Notes: generated from the letters alone by a model not told the origin. DNA of 64,000 nucleotides from Pedobacter sp. D749 (GCF_019317285.1 NZ_CP079218.1:4340001-4404000), one strand, 5' to 3'. Shown: positions 42,468 to 52,030, counted from the stretch's first letter. A program made the numbers and translations.

Positions 42468-43121
42468 ATGAATAGCATAGATAGATTTCTGAGTGACGAG
42501 CAAGACCCAAAAGCGGTTGAAAAAGTTATTGGAAAATTAAACGACCTTTTAACCATGGGCGAAGAACTTTTATATTTAGCGGTACAGAAAAAACCTGCTG
42601 TAAACTTGCTGCCAGATAGCATCGCGATTTCGAACAAGCGCATTTTTTATTGCGAGCCTGGTAATTTAGGTTTAACCATGAACTTTAAAGATATTTCGTG
42701 GAAAAGCATTAAAGAAGTTTCGTTTAAGGAAGAATTTTTTGGTTCTAAATTTATCTGTGTACCACAACATGGGGAAAATATCGTAACTGAGTTTATTCCG
42801 AAAGTACAGGCGCGTAAATTGCATCAGGCTGCGAACCAGCAATTGGAAGAATATAAGGAAATTCTCCGTCAGCAAAAATTGGAAGAAAACCGCGCAACGG
42901 CCTCTCCCATCAATTTAAATGCACAGCCTTTGGCCGAAATTCCTGCTTACGAACCAACTCCTGAACCAGTAGAACCTGTTATTCAAATAGCCGAAGTTGT
43001 AGAAGAGCCTGAAGATGAAGCCACTTTAAAATTACGCAAGCTTAAAACTTTGTACGATAAACACCTGATTACCCAGGAAGAATACGAAGCTAAAAAAGCA
43101 GATATTTTAGATAGTTTGTAA
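42468..43121 (+). CDS. PH-domain protein with C-terminal SHOCT motif
   Basis: 217 residues. A bacterial PH-like domain (about 28-125) has GEELLYLAVQKK, SIAISNKRIFYC, DISWKSIKEVSFKE. A Pro/Glu-rich linker (about 150-185) leads to a SHOCT motif, LRKLKTLYDKHLITQEEYEAKKADIL (about 189-215). No signal peptide; probably cytoplasmic and oligomeric. The SHOCT motif is usually an oligomerisation or membrane-attachment element. Function unknown. Follows rsmI on the same strand. Confidence 0.88.
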   Translation: MNSIDRFLSDEQDPKAVEKVIGKLNDLLTMGEELLYLAVQKKPAVNLLPDSIAISNKRIFYCEPGNLGLTMNFKDISWKSIKEVSFKEEFFGSKFICVPQHGENIVTEFIPKVQARKLHQAANQQLEEYKEILRQQKLEENRATASPINLNAQPLAEIPAYEPTPEPVEPVIQIAEVVEEPEDEATLKLRKLKTLYDKHLITQEEYEAKKADILDSL

Positions 43122-43130
43122 TTCATACTG

Positions 43131-43232
43131 TCATGCTGAGGCACGAAGCGTTCCTAACACAGTTGCACTGTACTTACATTAGCCAAAACAAAGTCAGTTC
43201 TTTGTCGCTTAGAGATTCTTCCTGCGTCAGAA
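43131..43232. repeat. Imperfect palindromic repeat
   Basis: Starts TGTCATGCTGAGGCACGAAG and ends AGAGATTCTTCCTGCGTCAGAATGACA, related to the element at 2292-2427. It fills the spacer between the PH-domain gene and lnt and ends 17 bases before the lnt start. Confidence 0.65.
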
Positions 43233-43248
43233 TGACAAGTAATTTTAT

Positions 43249-44877
43249 ATGAAATCTAAACAAACTTACCTCCTCGCCCTCTTAAGTGCATTTTTACTTT
43301 GGCTAGCCTGGCCACCAATGCCTTTTACCTCACCTTTGTTGTTAATCGGTTTGGTACCTTTGCTCATTGCGCTCGATTCCATTTCAGGTAACGCAGAAAA
43401 AAAACAGGGAAAAAGAATTTTCCTGACTGCAGGTTTAACTTTTTTAGTCTGGAATACGGCATCAATTTATTGGGTATATAATGCGATAAATGCTTATAAT
43501 GGCCCGGCAGTAGCACTTCCCGTTTCGTTAATCCCTTATGGTTTAGGTGCACTTTTAATGACCTTTGCTTTCTGGTTATACTACAGGTTGGGCAAATATG
43601 TAAATAAAAAGATCGCCTATCTTGGCTTAATTGCCTTTTATATCGCTTTAGAATATCTGCAGCAAACATGGGATTTAGCCTTCCCATGGATGACTTTAGG
43701 AAATGGTTTGGCTGGAATGCACCAATTGGCGCAATGGTACGATTATACCGGTATTTATGGTGGTTCATTATGGATTTTAGCGAGCAATATTCTCGCTTTT
43801 GAAGCTTACAAAAAACTCAAATCCCAAACTGGCTATTTAAGATTTAGAACTGCAGGAATCTGGGCTTTAGTCGTGATTATTCCGATCAGCATTTCATTAA
43901 CTAAATATTTTAATGCTGAACAGAAAGGTACACCGAGTAATGTTGTGGTGGTTCAGCCTAATATCGATCCTTATCAAAAACTGGAGAATATCCCGCCTGC
44001 AGAACAAATTAAAATTTTAACCCATTTATCCGATTCGATCGGGCAATCCAATACAGAATATTTTATCTGGCCGGAAACTGCCATTCCAAATTACGCAGAT
44101 GAAGATAGGATCAGAAGCAATAATGATTTCATCAACCTGCAAAGCTTTTTATCAAAGTATAAAAATGGGACATTGATCACTGGTATAGAAAGCATTAAAA
44201 TTTATCAGGACAAAAAAACAATAACAGCTAAATTTGATAATCAGAAAGGCCTTTATTTCGACAATTTTAATACAGCGATGCAAGTAGAAAACTCTGCTAA
44301 TGTCCAGTTTTACCATAAATCTAAGCTCGTTCCCGGGGTAGAAAAAATGCCTTTCCCAAAAGTATTTTCATTTTTAGACGGTGTTTTTGCTCAATTGGGT
44401 GGAACAGTTGGCGGCTGGGGCTGGCAAGAAAAACCAAGTGTACTTTATGCGCAAAGTGGCATCGGTGCTGCACCAGTGGTTTGTTACGAAAGCTTATGGG
44501 GCGACTGGATTGGCCAACAGGTTAAAGACGGTGCACAATTTATTGCCATTATTACGAATGATGGCTGGTGGGGAAATACCACAGGAAAAGACCAGCACAT
44601 GATGTACGCCAAACTGAGAGCTATTGAAACCCATCGGGATGTAGCCCGCTCGGCAAATACCGGAATTTCGTGCTTCATCAATCAACGTGGCGATGTAACA
44701 CAAAGTACCAAATGGTGGACCAGAACTGCGCTAAAAGCCAATATCAACCTGAATGACGAGATTACCTTTTATGTAAAAAGTGGAGATCTTATTGCAAAAA
44801 TCTTGAGTCTTATAGCTATTGTTTTAGCTTTGATCATTCCGTTTAGAAAATGGATCAGGAAACCTAGCCATGCTTAA
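43249..44877 (+). CDS. lnt: Apolipoprotein N-acyltransferase
   Basis: 542 residues. It adds the N-terminal acyl chain to the lipidated cysteine of lipoproteins, at the periplasmic side of the inner membrane. The N-terminal half has about six to seven membrane helices (from LLALLSAFLLWLAWPPMPF). The C-terminal carbon-nitrogen hydrolase domain holds the triad: Glu in WPETAIP, Lys in HKSKLVPGVEKMPF, Cys in VVCYESLWG. A DinB gene overlaps its end by 8 bases, and lspA follows, so this is a lipoprotein-maturation operon. Confidence 0.95.
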   Translation: MKSKQTYLLALLSAFLLWLAWPPMPFTSPLLLIGLVPLLIALDSISGNAEKKQGKRIFLTAGLTFLVWNTASIYWVYNAINAYNGPAVALPVSLIPYGLGALLMTFAFWLYYRLGKYVNKKIAYLGLIAFYIALEYLQQTWDLAFPWMTLGNGLAGMHQLAQWYDYTGIYGGSLWILASNILAFEAYKKLKSQTGYLRFRTAGIWALVVIIPISISLTKYFNAEQKGTPSNVVVVQPNIDPYQKLENIPPAEQIKILTHLSDSIGQSNTEYFIWPETAIPNYADEDRIRSNNDFINLQSFLSKYKNGTLITGIESIKIYQDKKTITAKFDNQKGLYFDNFNTAMQVENSANVQFYHKSKLVPGVEKMPFPKVFSFLDGVFAQLGGTVGGWGWQEKPSVLYAQSGIGAAPVVCYESLWGDWIGQQVKDGAQFIAIITNDGWWGNTTGKDQHMMYAKLRAIETHRDVARSANTGISCFINQRGDVTQSTKWWTRTALKANINLNDEITFYVKSGDLIAKILSLIAIVLALIIPFRKWIRKPSHA

Positions 44878-45331
44878 ACAACAATACGATTTCATTTTAT
44901 CATCCAGAAATACCCTTTTAAATTATATCAAAGGCATTTCAGAACAGGATTTCTTAACCAACAACAGTTCGTTTGGCAGAGGATCCATCAGAAATTTGTT
45001 GGTTCATATCTGTCAAACCTATTGCGCGTGGATTGGTGAAAGAGCATTAGGTGTTGAACAGGAGTTTTTACCTTTCGAAAATTACCAGACCTTACAAGAC
45101 TGCCAAATTTATTTTAACCAGGCAGATAAATATATTGGCTTATTTATCGAAAAATTTAAAGGGAATGAGCTGCAGGAAGTGGAATTGCAGAGAAATGGAG
45201 AGATTTTAACGTTAAATCCATTGCAATTGTTTACCCATGTTATTACCCACGAATTTCATCACAAAGGGCAAATCATGTCGTTAAGCAGGCATTTAGGCTA
45301 CATACCCGTTGATGCCGATATTATCAGATAA
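44870..45331 (+). CDS. DinB-family protein
   Basis: 153 residues, all-alpha DinB/YfiT-like. The metal site is suggested by one histidine in IRNLLVHICQTYCAWIGE (about residue 46) and two in LFTHVITHEFHHKGQIM (about 123-133), which is the typical DinB H-x(n)-HxxxH arrangement. The ATG lies within the last codons of lnt (8-base overlap) and the stop is 5 bases before lspA. That placement is curious for a presumed thiol-dependent enzyme; it may be carried along for expression only. Confidence 0.9.
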   Translation: MLKQQYDFILSSRNTLLNYIKGISEQDFLTNNSSFGRGSIRNLLVHICQTYCAWIGERALGVEQEFLPFENYQTLQDCQIYFNQADKYIGLFIEKFKGNELQEVELQRNGEILTLNPLQLFTHVITHEFHHKGQIMSLSRHLGYIPVDADIIR

Positions 45332-45336
45332 AAATT

Positions 45337-45855
45337 ATGCAACAAATAAAAAATCTCCGCTGGTCGGTATTGCTCTTGTTATTAACTTTAAATTTTGGTT
45401 GCGATCAGATTTCTAAAAAAATTGTGCGTAATGAGATCAGCGACTACGAACATATCAGCATTATAAAAAACCATTTTACCTTAACTAAAGTAGAAAATAG
45501 TGGTGCGTTTTTAAGTCTTGGCGATAATATGCCCTATATTTTCAGACTGATTATTTTAACAGGCTTACCGCTATTATTTTTGGGCTACGGGTTATATTTT
45601 CTTTTTGCCAAACGCAATTTACCGATGACTATGCAAATTGCTTTGTGTTTTTTGATAGGTGGCGGTATTGGCAATCTATACGACCGGATTGTACATGGAT
45701 CGGTTACCGATTTTATGCATATGGATTTTTACCTCTTCCAAACAGGTGTTTTTAATTTTGCTGATATTTCGATTATGATAGGTGTTGGCATATTGCTTTT
45801 TCAATCTTTAAGAAGCAAGATGGTTAAAGAAGAACCAATAGAAGAGGTTGAATAA
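45337..45855 (+). CDS. lspA: Lipoprotein signal peptidase (signal peptidase II)
   Basis: 172 residues, four membrane helices. It cleaves the signal peptide before the lipidated cysteine of prolipoproteins. The catalytic aspartates are in GGGIGNLYDRIVHGSVTDF and NFADISIMIGV; the N-terminal CDQISKKIV and the NSGAFLSLG segments match the family. Last gene of lnt-dinB-lspA. Its presence fits the many lipoproteins in this window. Confidence 0.95.
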   Translation: MQQIKNLRWSVLLLLLTLNFGCDQISKKIVRNEISDYEHISIIKNHFTLTKVENSGAFLSLGDNMPYIFRLIILTGLPLLFLGYGLYFLFAKRNLPMTMQIALCFLIGGGIGNLYDRIVHGSVTDFMHMDFYLFQTGVFNFADISIMIGVGILLFQSLRSKMVKEEPIEEVE

Positions 45856-45943
45856 CCACATTATTTCTTAACAAAGATTGTCTCGTTTAAGCAAACATAT
45901 TTTTATCTTTAGGTGTTAAACAATCTAAAAATAAAATCCAATC

Positions 45944-46360
45944 ATGAAAAGAAATGCAACAGCCGTATGGCAAGGTTCTATTAAAGAAGGTAATGGTAAC
46001 ATCACTACACAAAGCACCACTTTAAATAATACTCAATATTCTTTTAATTCTCGCTTTGCAGAGGGTGTTGGTACAAATCCGGAGGAATTAATTGCGGCTG
46101 CACATGCAGGCTGTTTTACCATGAAACTATCTGCTAACTTAACTGAAGCAGGGTTTACAGCTGATAAACTGGAAACTAAATGTGAAATTAACCTTGATCC
46201 ATCTAAAGGTGAAATTGTAGAATCACATTTAACCCTAACCGCTTCTGTACCTGATTTAACACAAGAAAAATTTGATGAACTGGTAGCTGATGCAGAGAAA
46301 AACTGCCCGATCTCTAAATTATTAAATACAACTATTACAGTTGATGCTACTTTAGCTTAA
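45944..46360 (+). CDS. OsmC-family peroxiredoxin
   Basis: 138 residues. OsmC reduces organic hydroperoxides with two cysteines, Cys57 in AAHAGCFTMKLS and Cys121 in EKNCPISKLL, both present. It starts KRNATAVWQGSIKEGNGNI, as OsmC itself does. A -7 box TATCTTTA lies at about 45912. Single gene in the spacer between lspA and nadE; likely a stress-response gene. Confidence 0.95.
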   Translation: MKRNATAVWQGSIKEGNGNITTQSTTLNNTQYSFNSRFAEGVGTNPEELIAAAHAGCFTMKLSANLTEAGFTADKLETKCEINLDPSKGEIVESHLTLTASVPDLTQEKFDELVADAEKNCPISKLLNTTITVDATLA

Positions 46361-46385
46361 TTGTGATGGCGGACCGGTAATAGAT

Positions 46386-46469
46386 CGTCATTTCGAATGT
46401 AGTGCAACGCAGTCGAGAAATCTGTCTGGATAGATCTCTCCATTCCGCTGAGCTTCAGTCGAGATGACG
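46386..46469. repeat. Dispersed hairpin repeat (GCAACGCAGTCGAGA family)
   Basis: CGTCATTTCGAATGTAGTGCAACGCAGTCGAGAAATC at the left and GATCTCTCCATTCCGCTGAGCTTCAGTCGAGATGACG at the right are complementary. It is the best match to the element at 4227-4334. The following 90 bases to nadE contain AAC-AATT words (CAACAATTGAACAATTAAAC) but no feature. Confidence 0.8.
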
Positions 46470-46566
46470 CCCCGTCTACAGTTCACAGTTTAAACAAGTA
46501 AACAGTTTTCAATTGGCAATTCACAATTTAACAATCTCAACAATTGAACAATTAAACCTTAAACAG

Positions 46567-48207
46567 CTAAGCCATGTATTTCCCTACAATTGGCATTCTT
46601 CTTCCCATACCGAAGGCTTTAGGCGATACCCTTAAAATAGGTGGCGTTTGGTAACGTTTAAATTCGGCAATATTTACCATCTTTAAAATACGCAACACCA
46701 ATGCCTCATCAAAACCCTGGGCAATAATGGCTTTTGAGCCCTGTTTCTTTTCGATATGCTGATATAATATTTTATCTAAGATCTCATATTCAGGCAACGA
46801 GTCAGAATCTTTCTGATCAGGTCTCAATTCTGCTGAAGGTGGTTTAACAATGGTATTAACCGGTATAATTTCCCTTTCCTTATTGATGTATCTGGCCAGC
46901 TCGAAAACCTGCATTTTATATACATCGCCAATTACCCCGATTGCGCCGCACATATCGCCATACAAGGTACCATATCCTACTGCACATTCGCTTTTATTGG
47001 ATGTATTCAGTAAAATGTAACCAAATTTATTGCTCATCGCCATGTTAATAATGCCGCGGATACGGGCCTGAACATTTTCTTCAGCAAGGTTAAAAGGCAA
47101 ACCCTTAAAAGCTGGTGCCAGTATATGATCAAATGCTTCTGCAACTTCTTTAATTGGGACAATTTCGTGCATGCAACCAATATTATTAACCAAATCTAAA
47201 GCATCTTGAATAGAATGGTCGGAAGAAAATTTAGAAGGCATTAAAACGGACATTACATTTTCCGGACCTAGCGCCCGACAAGCCAGGGCACATACTACGG
47301 CTGAATCAATTCCGCCGGATAAGCCTAAAACCGCTTTACTGAAACCAGATTTCCTGAAATAATCTTTTATCCCTAAAATCAATGCATCGTGAATCTGCTC
47401 AATATCAGTTAATCTTTCCGACTTCGGGTATTTATTGCGTACACTTTCAACCTCTTCCAAGTCAAAAACCTGAAGGTCTTCTTCAAAATACTTCATCTCT
47501 GCTTTCATCTCTCCATCAGCATCGAAAACCAAAGAACCGCCATCAAAAATAATTTCAGTTTGCGCACCAACCTGGTTTACATAAAATACAGGCAGGTTAT
47601 ACTTTTTTGCATTGTCGGCCAATACTTTTATACGTTCATCATCATGGGTATAAGAAAAAGGAGATGCAGCAATATTAATCATCACATCAGGTTGCTCCTT
47701 AATCAGCTCATCCATTGGATTAGAAACATATAGTGGATTATCGTTGATATTCCACAAGTCTTCACAAATGGTTAAGGCAATTTTTTTTTCCTTGAAATCG
47801 ATACAGCTAAACTGTGTGGCAGGTTCGAAATAGCGATATTCATCAAACACATCGTATGTTGGCAATAAGGCTTTTTTAACAATTGCCTTAACTTTTCCTT
47901 CTTCTATAAAATACGCTGCATTATACAGGTCTTTTCCCTGTAAGATCTCATTTTTAACCGGTAAACCGACAATACATGCAATATCTGTACAATGTCTGGC
48001 TATTTCCTGGGCAGCACCTTCGCACAAGGCGATAAACTCATCAAACTCTAAAAAATCTCTTGGAGGATAACCACAGATAGCCAGTTCGGCAAAAACAACC
48101 AAATCAGCTCCTTTATCTTTAGCCAATTGAATATTTTCCGTTATTTTTTTTGTGTTGGCTTCAAAGTTTCCAATGTGGTAATTAAGTTGTGCTAGTGCTA
48201 TTTTCAT
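46567..48207 (-). CDS. nadE: Glutamine-dependent NAD+ synthetase
   Basis: 546 residues, two domains. The N-terminal carbon-nitrogen hydrolase (1-260) releases ammonia from glutamine: Glu in VFAELAICGYPP, Lys in VKKALLPTYDVFDEYRYF, Cys in ALTICEDLW. The C-terminal synthetase (270-546) has the ATP P-loop LGLSGGIDSAVV and the later GDMCGAIGVIGDVYKMQVF. It turns nicotinate adenine dinucleotide into NAD+. On the minus strand 49 bases after the PorT-like gene. Confidence 0.97.
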   Translation of the reverse strand: MKIALAQLNYHIGNFEANTKKITENIQLAKDKGADLVVFAELAICGYPPRDFLEFDEFIALCEGAAQEIARHCTDIACIVGLPVKNEILQGKDLYNAAYFIEEGKVKAIVKKALLPTYDVFDEYRYFEPATQFSCIDFKEKKIALTICEDLWNINDNPLYVSNPMDELIKEQPDVMINIAASPFSYTHDDERIKVLADNAKKYNLPVFYVNQVGAQTEIIFDGGSLVFDADGEMKAEMKYFEEDLQVFDLEEVESVRNKYPKSERLTDIEQIHDALILGIKDYFRKSGFSKAVLGLSGGIDSAVVCALACRALGPENVMSVLMPSKFSSDHSIQDALDLVNNIGCMHEIVPIKEVAEAFDHILAPAFKGLPFNLAEENVQARIRGIINMAMSNKFGYILLNTSNKSECAVGYGTLYGDMCGAIGVIGDVYKMQVFELARYINKEREIIPVNTIVKPPSAELRPDQKDSDSLPEYEILDKILYQHIEKKQGSKAIIAQGFDEALVLRILKMVNIAEFKRYQTPPILRVSPKAFGMGRRMPIVGKYMA

Positions 48208-48255
48208 GGTTGTAGTATCAAGTATTAGGAATTGAGTATCAAGACTATTGCGCGG

Positions 48256-48930
48256 CTAAAAAAATACACCGAAATTAAGTGCCAGATAATGATTTCTAAC
48301 ATCCCTGGCTTTATCTGTTACAATGTTAGTGAAACCGTTATTAAAAGTTAAACCCGCTACAATACTGGTATTGCCAGAAATATCAAATTCGCCACCTCCA
48401 CCGATGATTAATCCGGCACGGTAAAGTTTGATATTATCAGATACGTTTAAATTATCGCCAACAACCATACCGCCTGTAACTGCATCTTGCTTAGCACTGA
48501 TATTGAATGAATTAGACAAACCAAACTGACCATACCAGCGTTTTCCGTCAGCCTTTACTGTTTTTAATTTAATGGTTAAAGGCAGGTCTACATATTGTAA
48601 CTTATATTTTAAATCGTAAGCTTTTGGGGTAGTGCTACTACTCGTTGCATAATAAGGCAGCACGTTCGCCTCCGTACTTTTACCGTTAATAGAAGTAATG
48701 GTTAAAGCGGTAGAAAAACTATAATTAGGAGCAAAATTAAAATCGCCCATTAATCCGTAAGAAAAACCCAAAGCTATTCCATCTGTTTTCCCCTGTTCAG
48801 GCTTAATCCAACCAAAAGTTGGAGTAGCAGTTAGGCCTAACCTAAAGCCATAATTGGTTATAGGAAAATTTTGCGCCCATGCGCCAATACTTAAAACAGA
48901 CAAAATTAAAATGATTGATATTCTTTTCAT
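48256..48930 (-). CDS. PorT-like outer-membrane beta-barrel protein
   Basis: 224 residues from the ATG at 48930, which begins a signal peptide (KRISIILILSVLSIGAWAQ); the frame continues upstream across the gldB start but without signal. An 8-strand barrel is suggested: NYGFRLGLTATPTFGW, LGFSYGLMGDFNFAPNYSF, LKYKLQYVDLPLTIKLKT, and a final NHYLALNFGVFF. The YVDLPLTIK strand is characteristic of PorT/outer-membrane-beta-barrel families. PorT itself belongs to type IX secretion, but this is only a family-level match. Divergent from gldB. Confidence 0.85.
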   Translation of the reverse strand: MKRISIILILSVLSIGAWAQNFPITNYGFRLGLTATPTFGWIKPEQGKTDGIALGFSYGLMGDFNFAPNYSFSTALTITSINGKSTEANVLPYYATSSSTTPKAYDLKYKLQYVDLPLTIKLKTVKADGKRWYGQFGLSNSFNISAKQDAVTGGMVVGDNLNVSDNIKLYRAGLIIGGGGEFDISGNTSIVAGLTFNNGFTNIVTDKARDVRNHYLALNFGVFF

Positions 48931-48951
48931 GCTATAAGTGTTTATATATAT

Positions 48952-49995
48952 TTGTTGTACATGATGTATAACGTTAAACACTGGCAAATTTATCTAATTT
49001 TTCTTTTTGCCATCACATTTATTTCCTGTAAGCAAAGCAACAGACCTGATGTAAGCAATATACAGGTAAACATTAAAATCGAAAGATTTGATAAAGAACT
49101 ATTTGCCGGAAAAAACAAAAACATCATTGACATAGACAAACAGCTTGGCTCGAAATATGGTGTGTTTTATGACGATTTTATCCACCGGATTCTTGACAGT
49201 AAATACTCAAACACCGAATCTTTAGCCAATTTATATAAAGATCAGGCCTATACCGATTTAAGCAAAGAAGTAGATAGTGTTTTCCCAAACTTAAAAGTAC
49301 AGGAAGAGGGATTAAACGAGACTTTTAAATACATTAAATATTATTATCCAAAAGCGAAGATTCCAAAATTTATTTCTTTTGCTTCAGGTTTTGCTTACCA
49401 AATGCCAGTAGGCGATAACTATCTGGGTATTGGCTTGGACATGTTTCTGGGCAAAGACAGCAAATTTTATAGAGCGATTGTACAAAGTGTACCCCTATAC
49501 CTTTCGAGGAGATTTGCACCTGAATATATTGTGCCACGTGTAGCCGAGACGTATGCACATGAAGAACTGTTTGCAGAGCCTGATGACAATAGAACCTTGT
49601 TATCTAAAATGATCTTTCAGGGAAAGGTTTTATATTTTTTAGATCAGGTACTGCCCGAAAACTTAAGCGATTCTATCAAAATCGGATATACTCAACAACA
49701 ATTAGACTGGGTCCAAAATTTTGAGGGTGATATTTGGGCATATTTTTTAGAGAACAATTACCTGTATGAAACCGACTACCAAAAAATCCAGGTGTTTTTA
49801 TCTGAAGGACCTTTTACCCCTGGTTTAGGCGAAAATAGAGATTCGGCACCAAAATTGGGTGTATGGATGGGTTGGCAAATTGTTAAGAAATACATGAAGG
49901 CGCATCCTGATGTTACTTTGCAACAGTTAATGGCAGATAATGATGCGCAAAAGATTTTAAATCAATCGAAGTATAAACCTAAACAACAGCGATAG
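48952..49995 (+). CDS. gldB: Gliding motility lipoprotein GldB-like
   Basis: 347 residues (an alternative ATG at 48961 gives 344). The signal peptide ends in the lipobox FISC (residue about 26), so the product is an envelope lipoprotein. The domain matches GldB: IERFDKELFAGKNKNI, LGSKYGVFYDDFIHRIL, then FASGFAYQMPVGDNYLGIGLDMFLG and VYFLDQVLPENLSDSIKIGYT. GldB is needed for gliding in Flavobacterium johnsoniae; Pedobacter carries homologues even in non-gliding strains. Divergent from a PorT-like barrel. Confidence 0.92.
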   Translation: MLYMMYNVKHWQIYLIFLFAITFISCKQSNRPDVSNIQVNIKIERFDKELFAGKNKNIIDIDKQLGSKYGVFYDDFIHRILDSKYSNTESLANLYKDQAYTDLSKEVDSVFPNLKVQEEGLNETFKYIKYYYPKAKIPKFISFASGFAYQMPVGDNYLGIGLDMFLGKDSKFYRAIVQSVPLYLSRRFAPEYIVPRVAETYAHEELFAEPDDNRTLLSKMIFQGKVLYFLDQVLPENLSDSIKIGYTQQQLDWVQNFEGDIWAYFLENNYLYETDYQKIQVFLSEGPFTPGLGENRDSAPKLGVWMGWQIVKKYMKAHPDVTLQQLMADNDAQKILNQSKYKPKQQR

Positions 49996-50104
49996 TTATC
50001 AGTTTGCTGTTTTTAATTATCAGTTTTAAAGGCCAAAACAATACAACAATTAAGCAATAAAATTGATCATTTGAACTTTTAAGTAATCATCCTAAATTAA
50101 ATCT

Positions 50105-50875
50105 ATGAAAGTTGGCATTGTATTATCAGGTGGAGGCATTAGAGGAATAGCTCATTTAGGGGTTTTAAAAGCCTTTAGCAATTTAGGCATTACCTTTAGT
50201 CACATTAGTGGAACAAGTGCAGGAGCCATAGCCGGAGCCTTTTTTGCAGCTGGTATAGATCCGGAAGAAGGGTTAAATATTTTCCTTAAAACCAAACTCT
50301 GGCGCTTTGTACGCCCGGCTGTGGGTTCACTAGGTTTAATTAATATTGAGAATACTGCTTTAATTTTAAAAGAATATTTTCCGGAAGATTCAATTGAAAA
50401 ACTAAAAATACCTTTAACCATTGCCGCCGTAAACTTTAGTGAAGGCCGGTTGGTTTATTTTACAAAAGGGCCGCTTATCAGAGCCATTCATGCCTCTAGT
50501 TGTATACCTGGCATTTTTAAACCCATTATGATTGATGGTCAGATGTATGTGGATGGCGGCATTTTAAATAATTTCCCGGTCGAACCTTTAATGGATGAAT
50601 GCGATTTCATTATAGGCTCATCCTGTAACCACCTTAAGCCAGTTGATAAAATTACAGGTATTACCAATTTAATGGGCCGCGCAGGTATCATGTCGATCAA
50701 CCACGATATGGAAAGAAAGGCTAAATTTTGTAATGTATTGATCGAACCAAAAGGTTTAGGGGCCATTAGTACGTTTGATATGAAACGTGCTGAAGATATT
50801 TATTGGCTGGCACACGAAGAAGCTTTGATTACGATTAAAAATAGTCCGACAATCTCTGAACTGATCACGAAATAA
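50105..50875 (+). CDS. Patatin-like phospholipase
   Basis: 256 residues with the catalytic dyad of patatins: oxyanion motif SGGGIRGIAHLGV (8-20), nucleophile in HISGTSAGAIAG (Ser38), and the aspartate in MYVDGGILNNFP (Asp150). It hydrolyses acyl chains from phospholipids or related lipids. There is no signal peptide, so it is cytoplasmic or peripheral. Substrate and role unknown; no partner gene adjacent. Confidence 0.94.
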   Translation: MKVGIVLSGGGIRGIAHLGVLKAFSNLGITFSHISGTSAGAIAGAFFAAGIDPEEGLNIFLKTKLWRFVRPAVGSLGLINIENTALILKEYFPEDSIEKLKIPLTIAAVNFSEGRLVYFTKGPLIRAIHASSCIPGIFKPIMIDGQMYVDGGILNNFPVEPLMDECDFIIGSSCNHLKPVDKITGITNLMGRAGIMSINHDMERKAKFCNVLIEPKGLGAISTFDMKRAEDIYWLAHEEALITIKNSPTISELITK

Positions 50876-51189
50876 TCGATCATATCAATTAGTCTATCGC
50901 TTGCTTTTTTGTATTATTAAGAGTACAATAAAATAAGTTAAATTACCCATTTAATTTATTTTAAAAAATACACATACGCAATAAAAATATTACAATTTTC
51001 TTGGTGTTGATATAATATTACTTTACTTTAGGATTGTACTTTGCAAACGCAGAGGAAATTAACCTAAATGTCTATTATGTTTTTCAACCAAATTATTCTT
51101 TTCCAAAGAAGAAGGATTCCTGTATTCACTATTTTCTAAATGAGTTTCAGTCAAAAATCAGATCATTATTAACCTAAAAAAACCTAAAC
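50876..51189. other. 314-base spacer before the astacin-like gene
   Basis: AT-rich with no ORF worth listing; a 23-codon frame at 51068 lacks support. No repeat family of this window is present and no clear TAnnTTTG element could be fixed. It may be a long 5' untranslated leader. Confidence 0.5.
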
Positions 51190-51984
51190 ATGAAATTTTT
51201 AAAATTAAATAGAACCTTATTAACTGCACTTGCCTTATCTACAGTATTATACGCTTGTAAAAAAGAAAGGCCTACAGAAACTGCAGATTTAGAAAAACCA
51301 GAAATAGCTGCTGTTAATCCACTTGGTAATATTCAGATCTGCACAGAAAAATCTTTAGATGGCACTACCCCTAGAGGCGCGGTGCTAAAATCTACAAAAT
51401 GGACTCCAGGAACTACAATCAAGGTGAGTTTAAACGGAAGCACAGCAGCCATCAGGGCTAAAGTAATCCAATATGCAAAGGCTTGGGAACAGTATGCCAA
51501 CATTAAATTCAACTTTGTAACAAACGACAATACAGCCAAAATCAGGGTAAGTTTTGTAGATGGAGATGGATCCTGGTCTTATATAGGAAAATCAACGCCT
51601 AGCACCGGTGCTACCATGAACTACGGCTGGTTTACTGCAAGTACAGCAGAATCTGAATATAGCCGGGTAGTAATCCACGAGTTTGGCCATGCCTTAGGAA
51701 TGATCCATGAACACCAACACCCATTGGTAGCTATTCCCTGGGATAAACCTGCTGTTTATGCTTATTACGCAGCTGCTCCAAATTACTGGAGCCAGGCAGA
51801 GGTAGACAATGCCATATTTGCAAAATACACTACTACCCAAACCAATTATAGCGCTTATGATAAATATTCAATCATGCATTATGCTATTCCAAACGAATTA
51901 ACCATCGGTGATTACGAAGTGGGATGGAATACTGTACTATCTCCTACTGATAAGACATTTATTGCTTCAGTATATCCATTTTAA
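51190..51984 (+). CDS. Astacin-like (M12A) zinc metallopeptidase, lipoprotein
   Basis: 264 residues. Residues 1-23 form a lipoprotein signal with Cys23 in LYACKK. The catalytic motif is H163-EFG-H167-ALG-MI-H173-E, the HExxHxxGxxH zinc site of metzincins, with the astacin-type Glu after the third histidine. The Met-turn follows in YSIMHYAIP. It probably degrades proteins at the cell surface. Single gene with its own terminator. Confidence 0.95.
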   Translation: MKFLKLNRTLLTALALSTVLYACKKERPTETADLEKPEIAAVNPLGNIQICTEKSLDGTTPRGAVLKSTKWTPGTTIKVSLNGSTAAIRAKVIQYAKAWEQYANIKFNFVTNDNTAKIRVSFVDGDGSWSYIGKSTPSTGATMNYGWFTASTAESEYSRVVIHEFGHALGMIHEHQHPLVAIPWDKPAVYAYYAAAPNYWSQAEVDNAIFAKYTTTQTNYSAYDKYSIMHYAIPNELTIGDYEVGWNTVLSPTDKTFIASVYPF

Positions 51985-51995
51985 AAATAAAAAAA

Positions 51996-52030
51996 TTACA
52001 CATAGTGGTATAATTGACCACTATGTGTAA
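51996..52030 (+). terminator. Terminator of the astacin-like gene
   Basis: TTACACATAGTGG (51996-52008) and CCACTATGTGTAA (52018-52030), a perfect 13-bp stem, then TTTACTG. It sits 12 bases after the stop. Confidence 0.8.

Noticed and set aside
51068..51139. 23-codon frame upstream of the astacin-like gene
   Set aside because: No supporting signal, hydrophobic content by chance, and no family.
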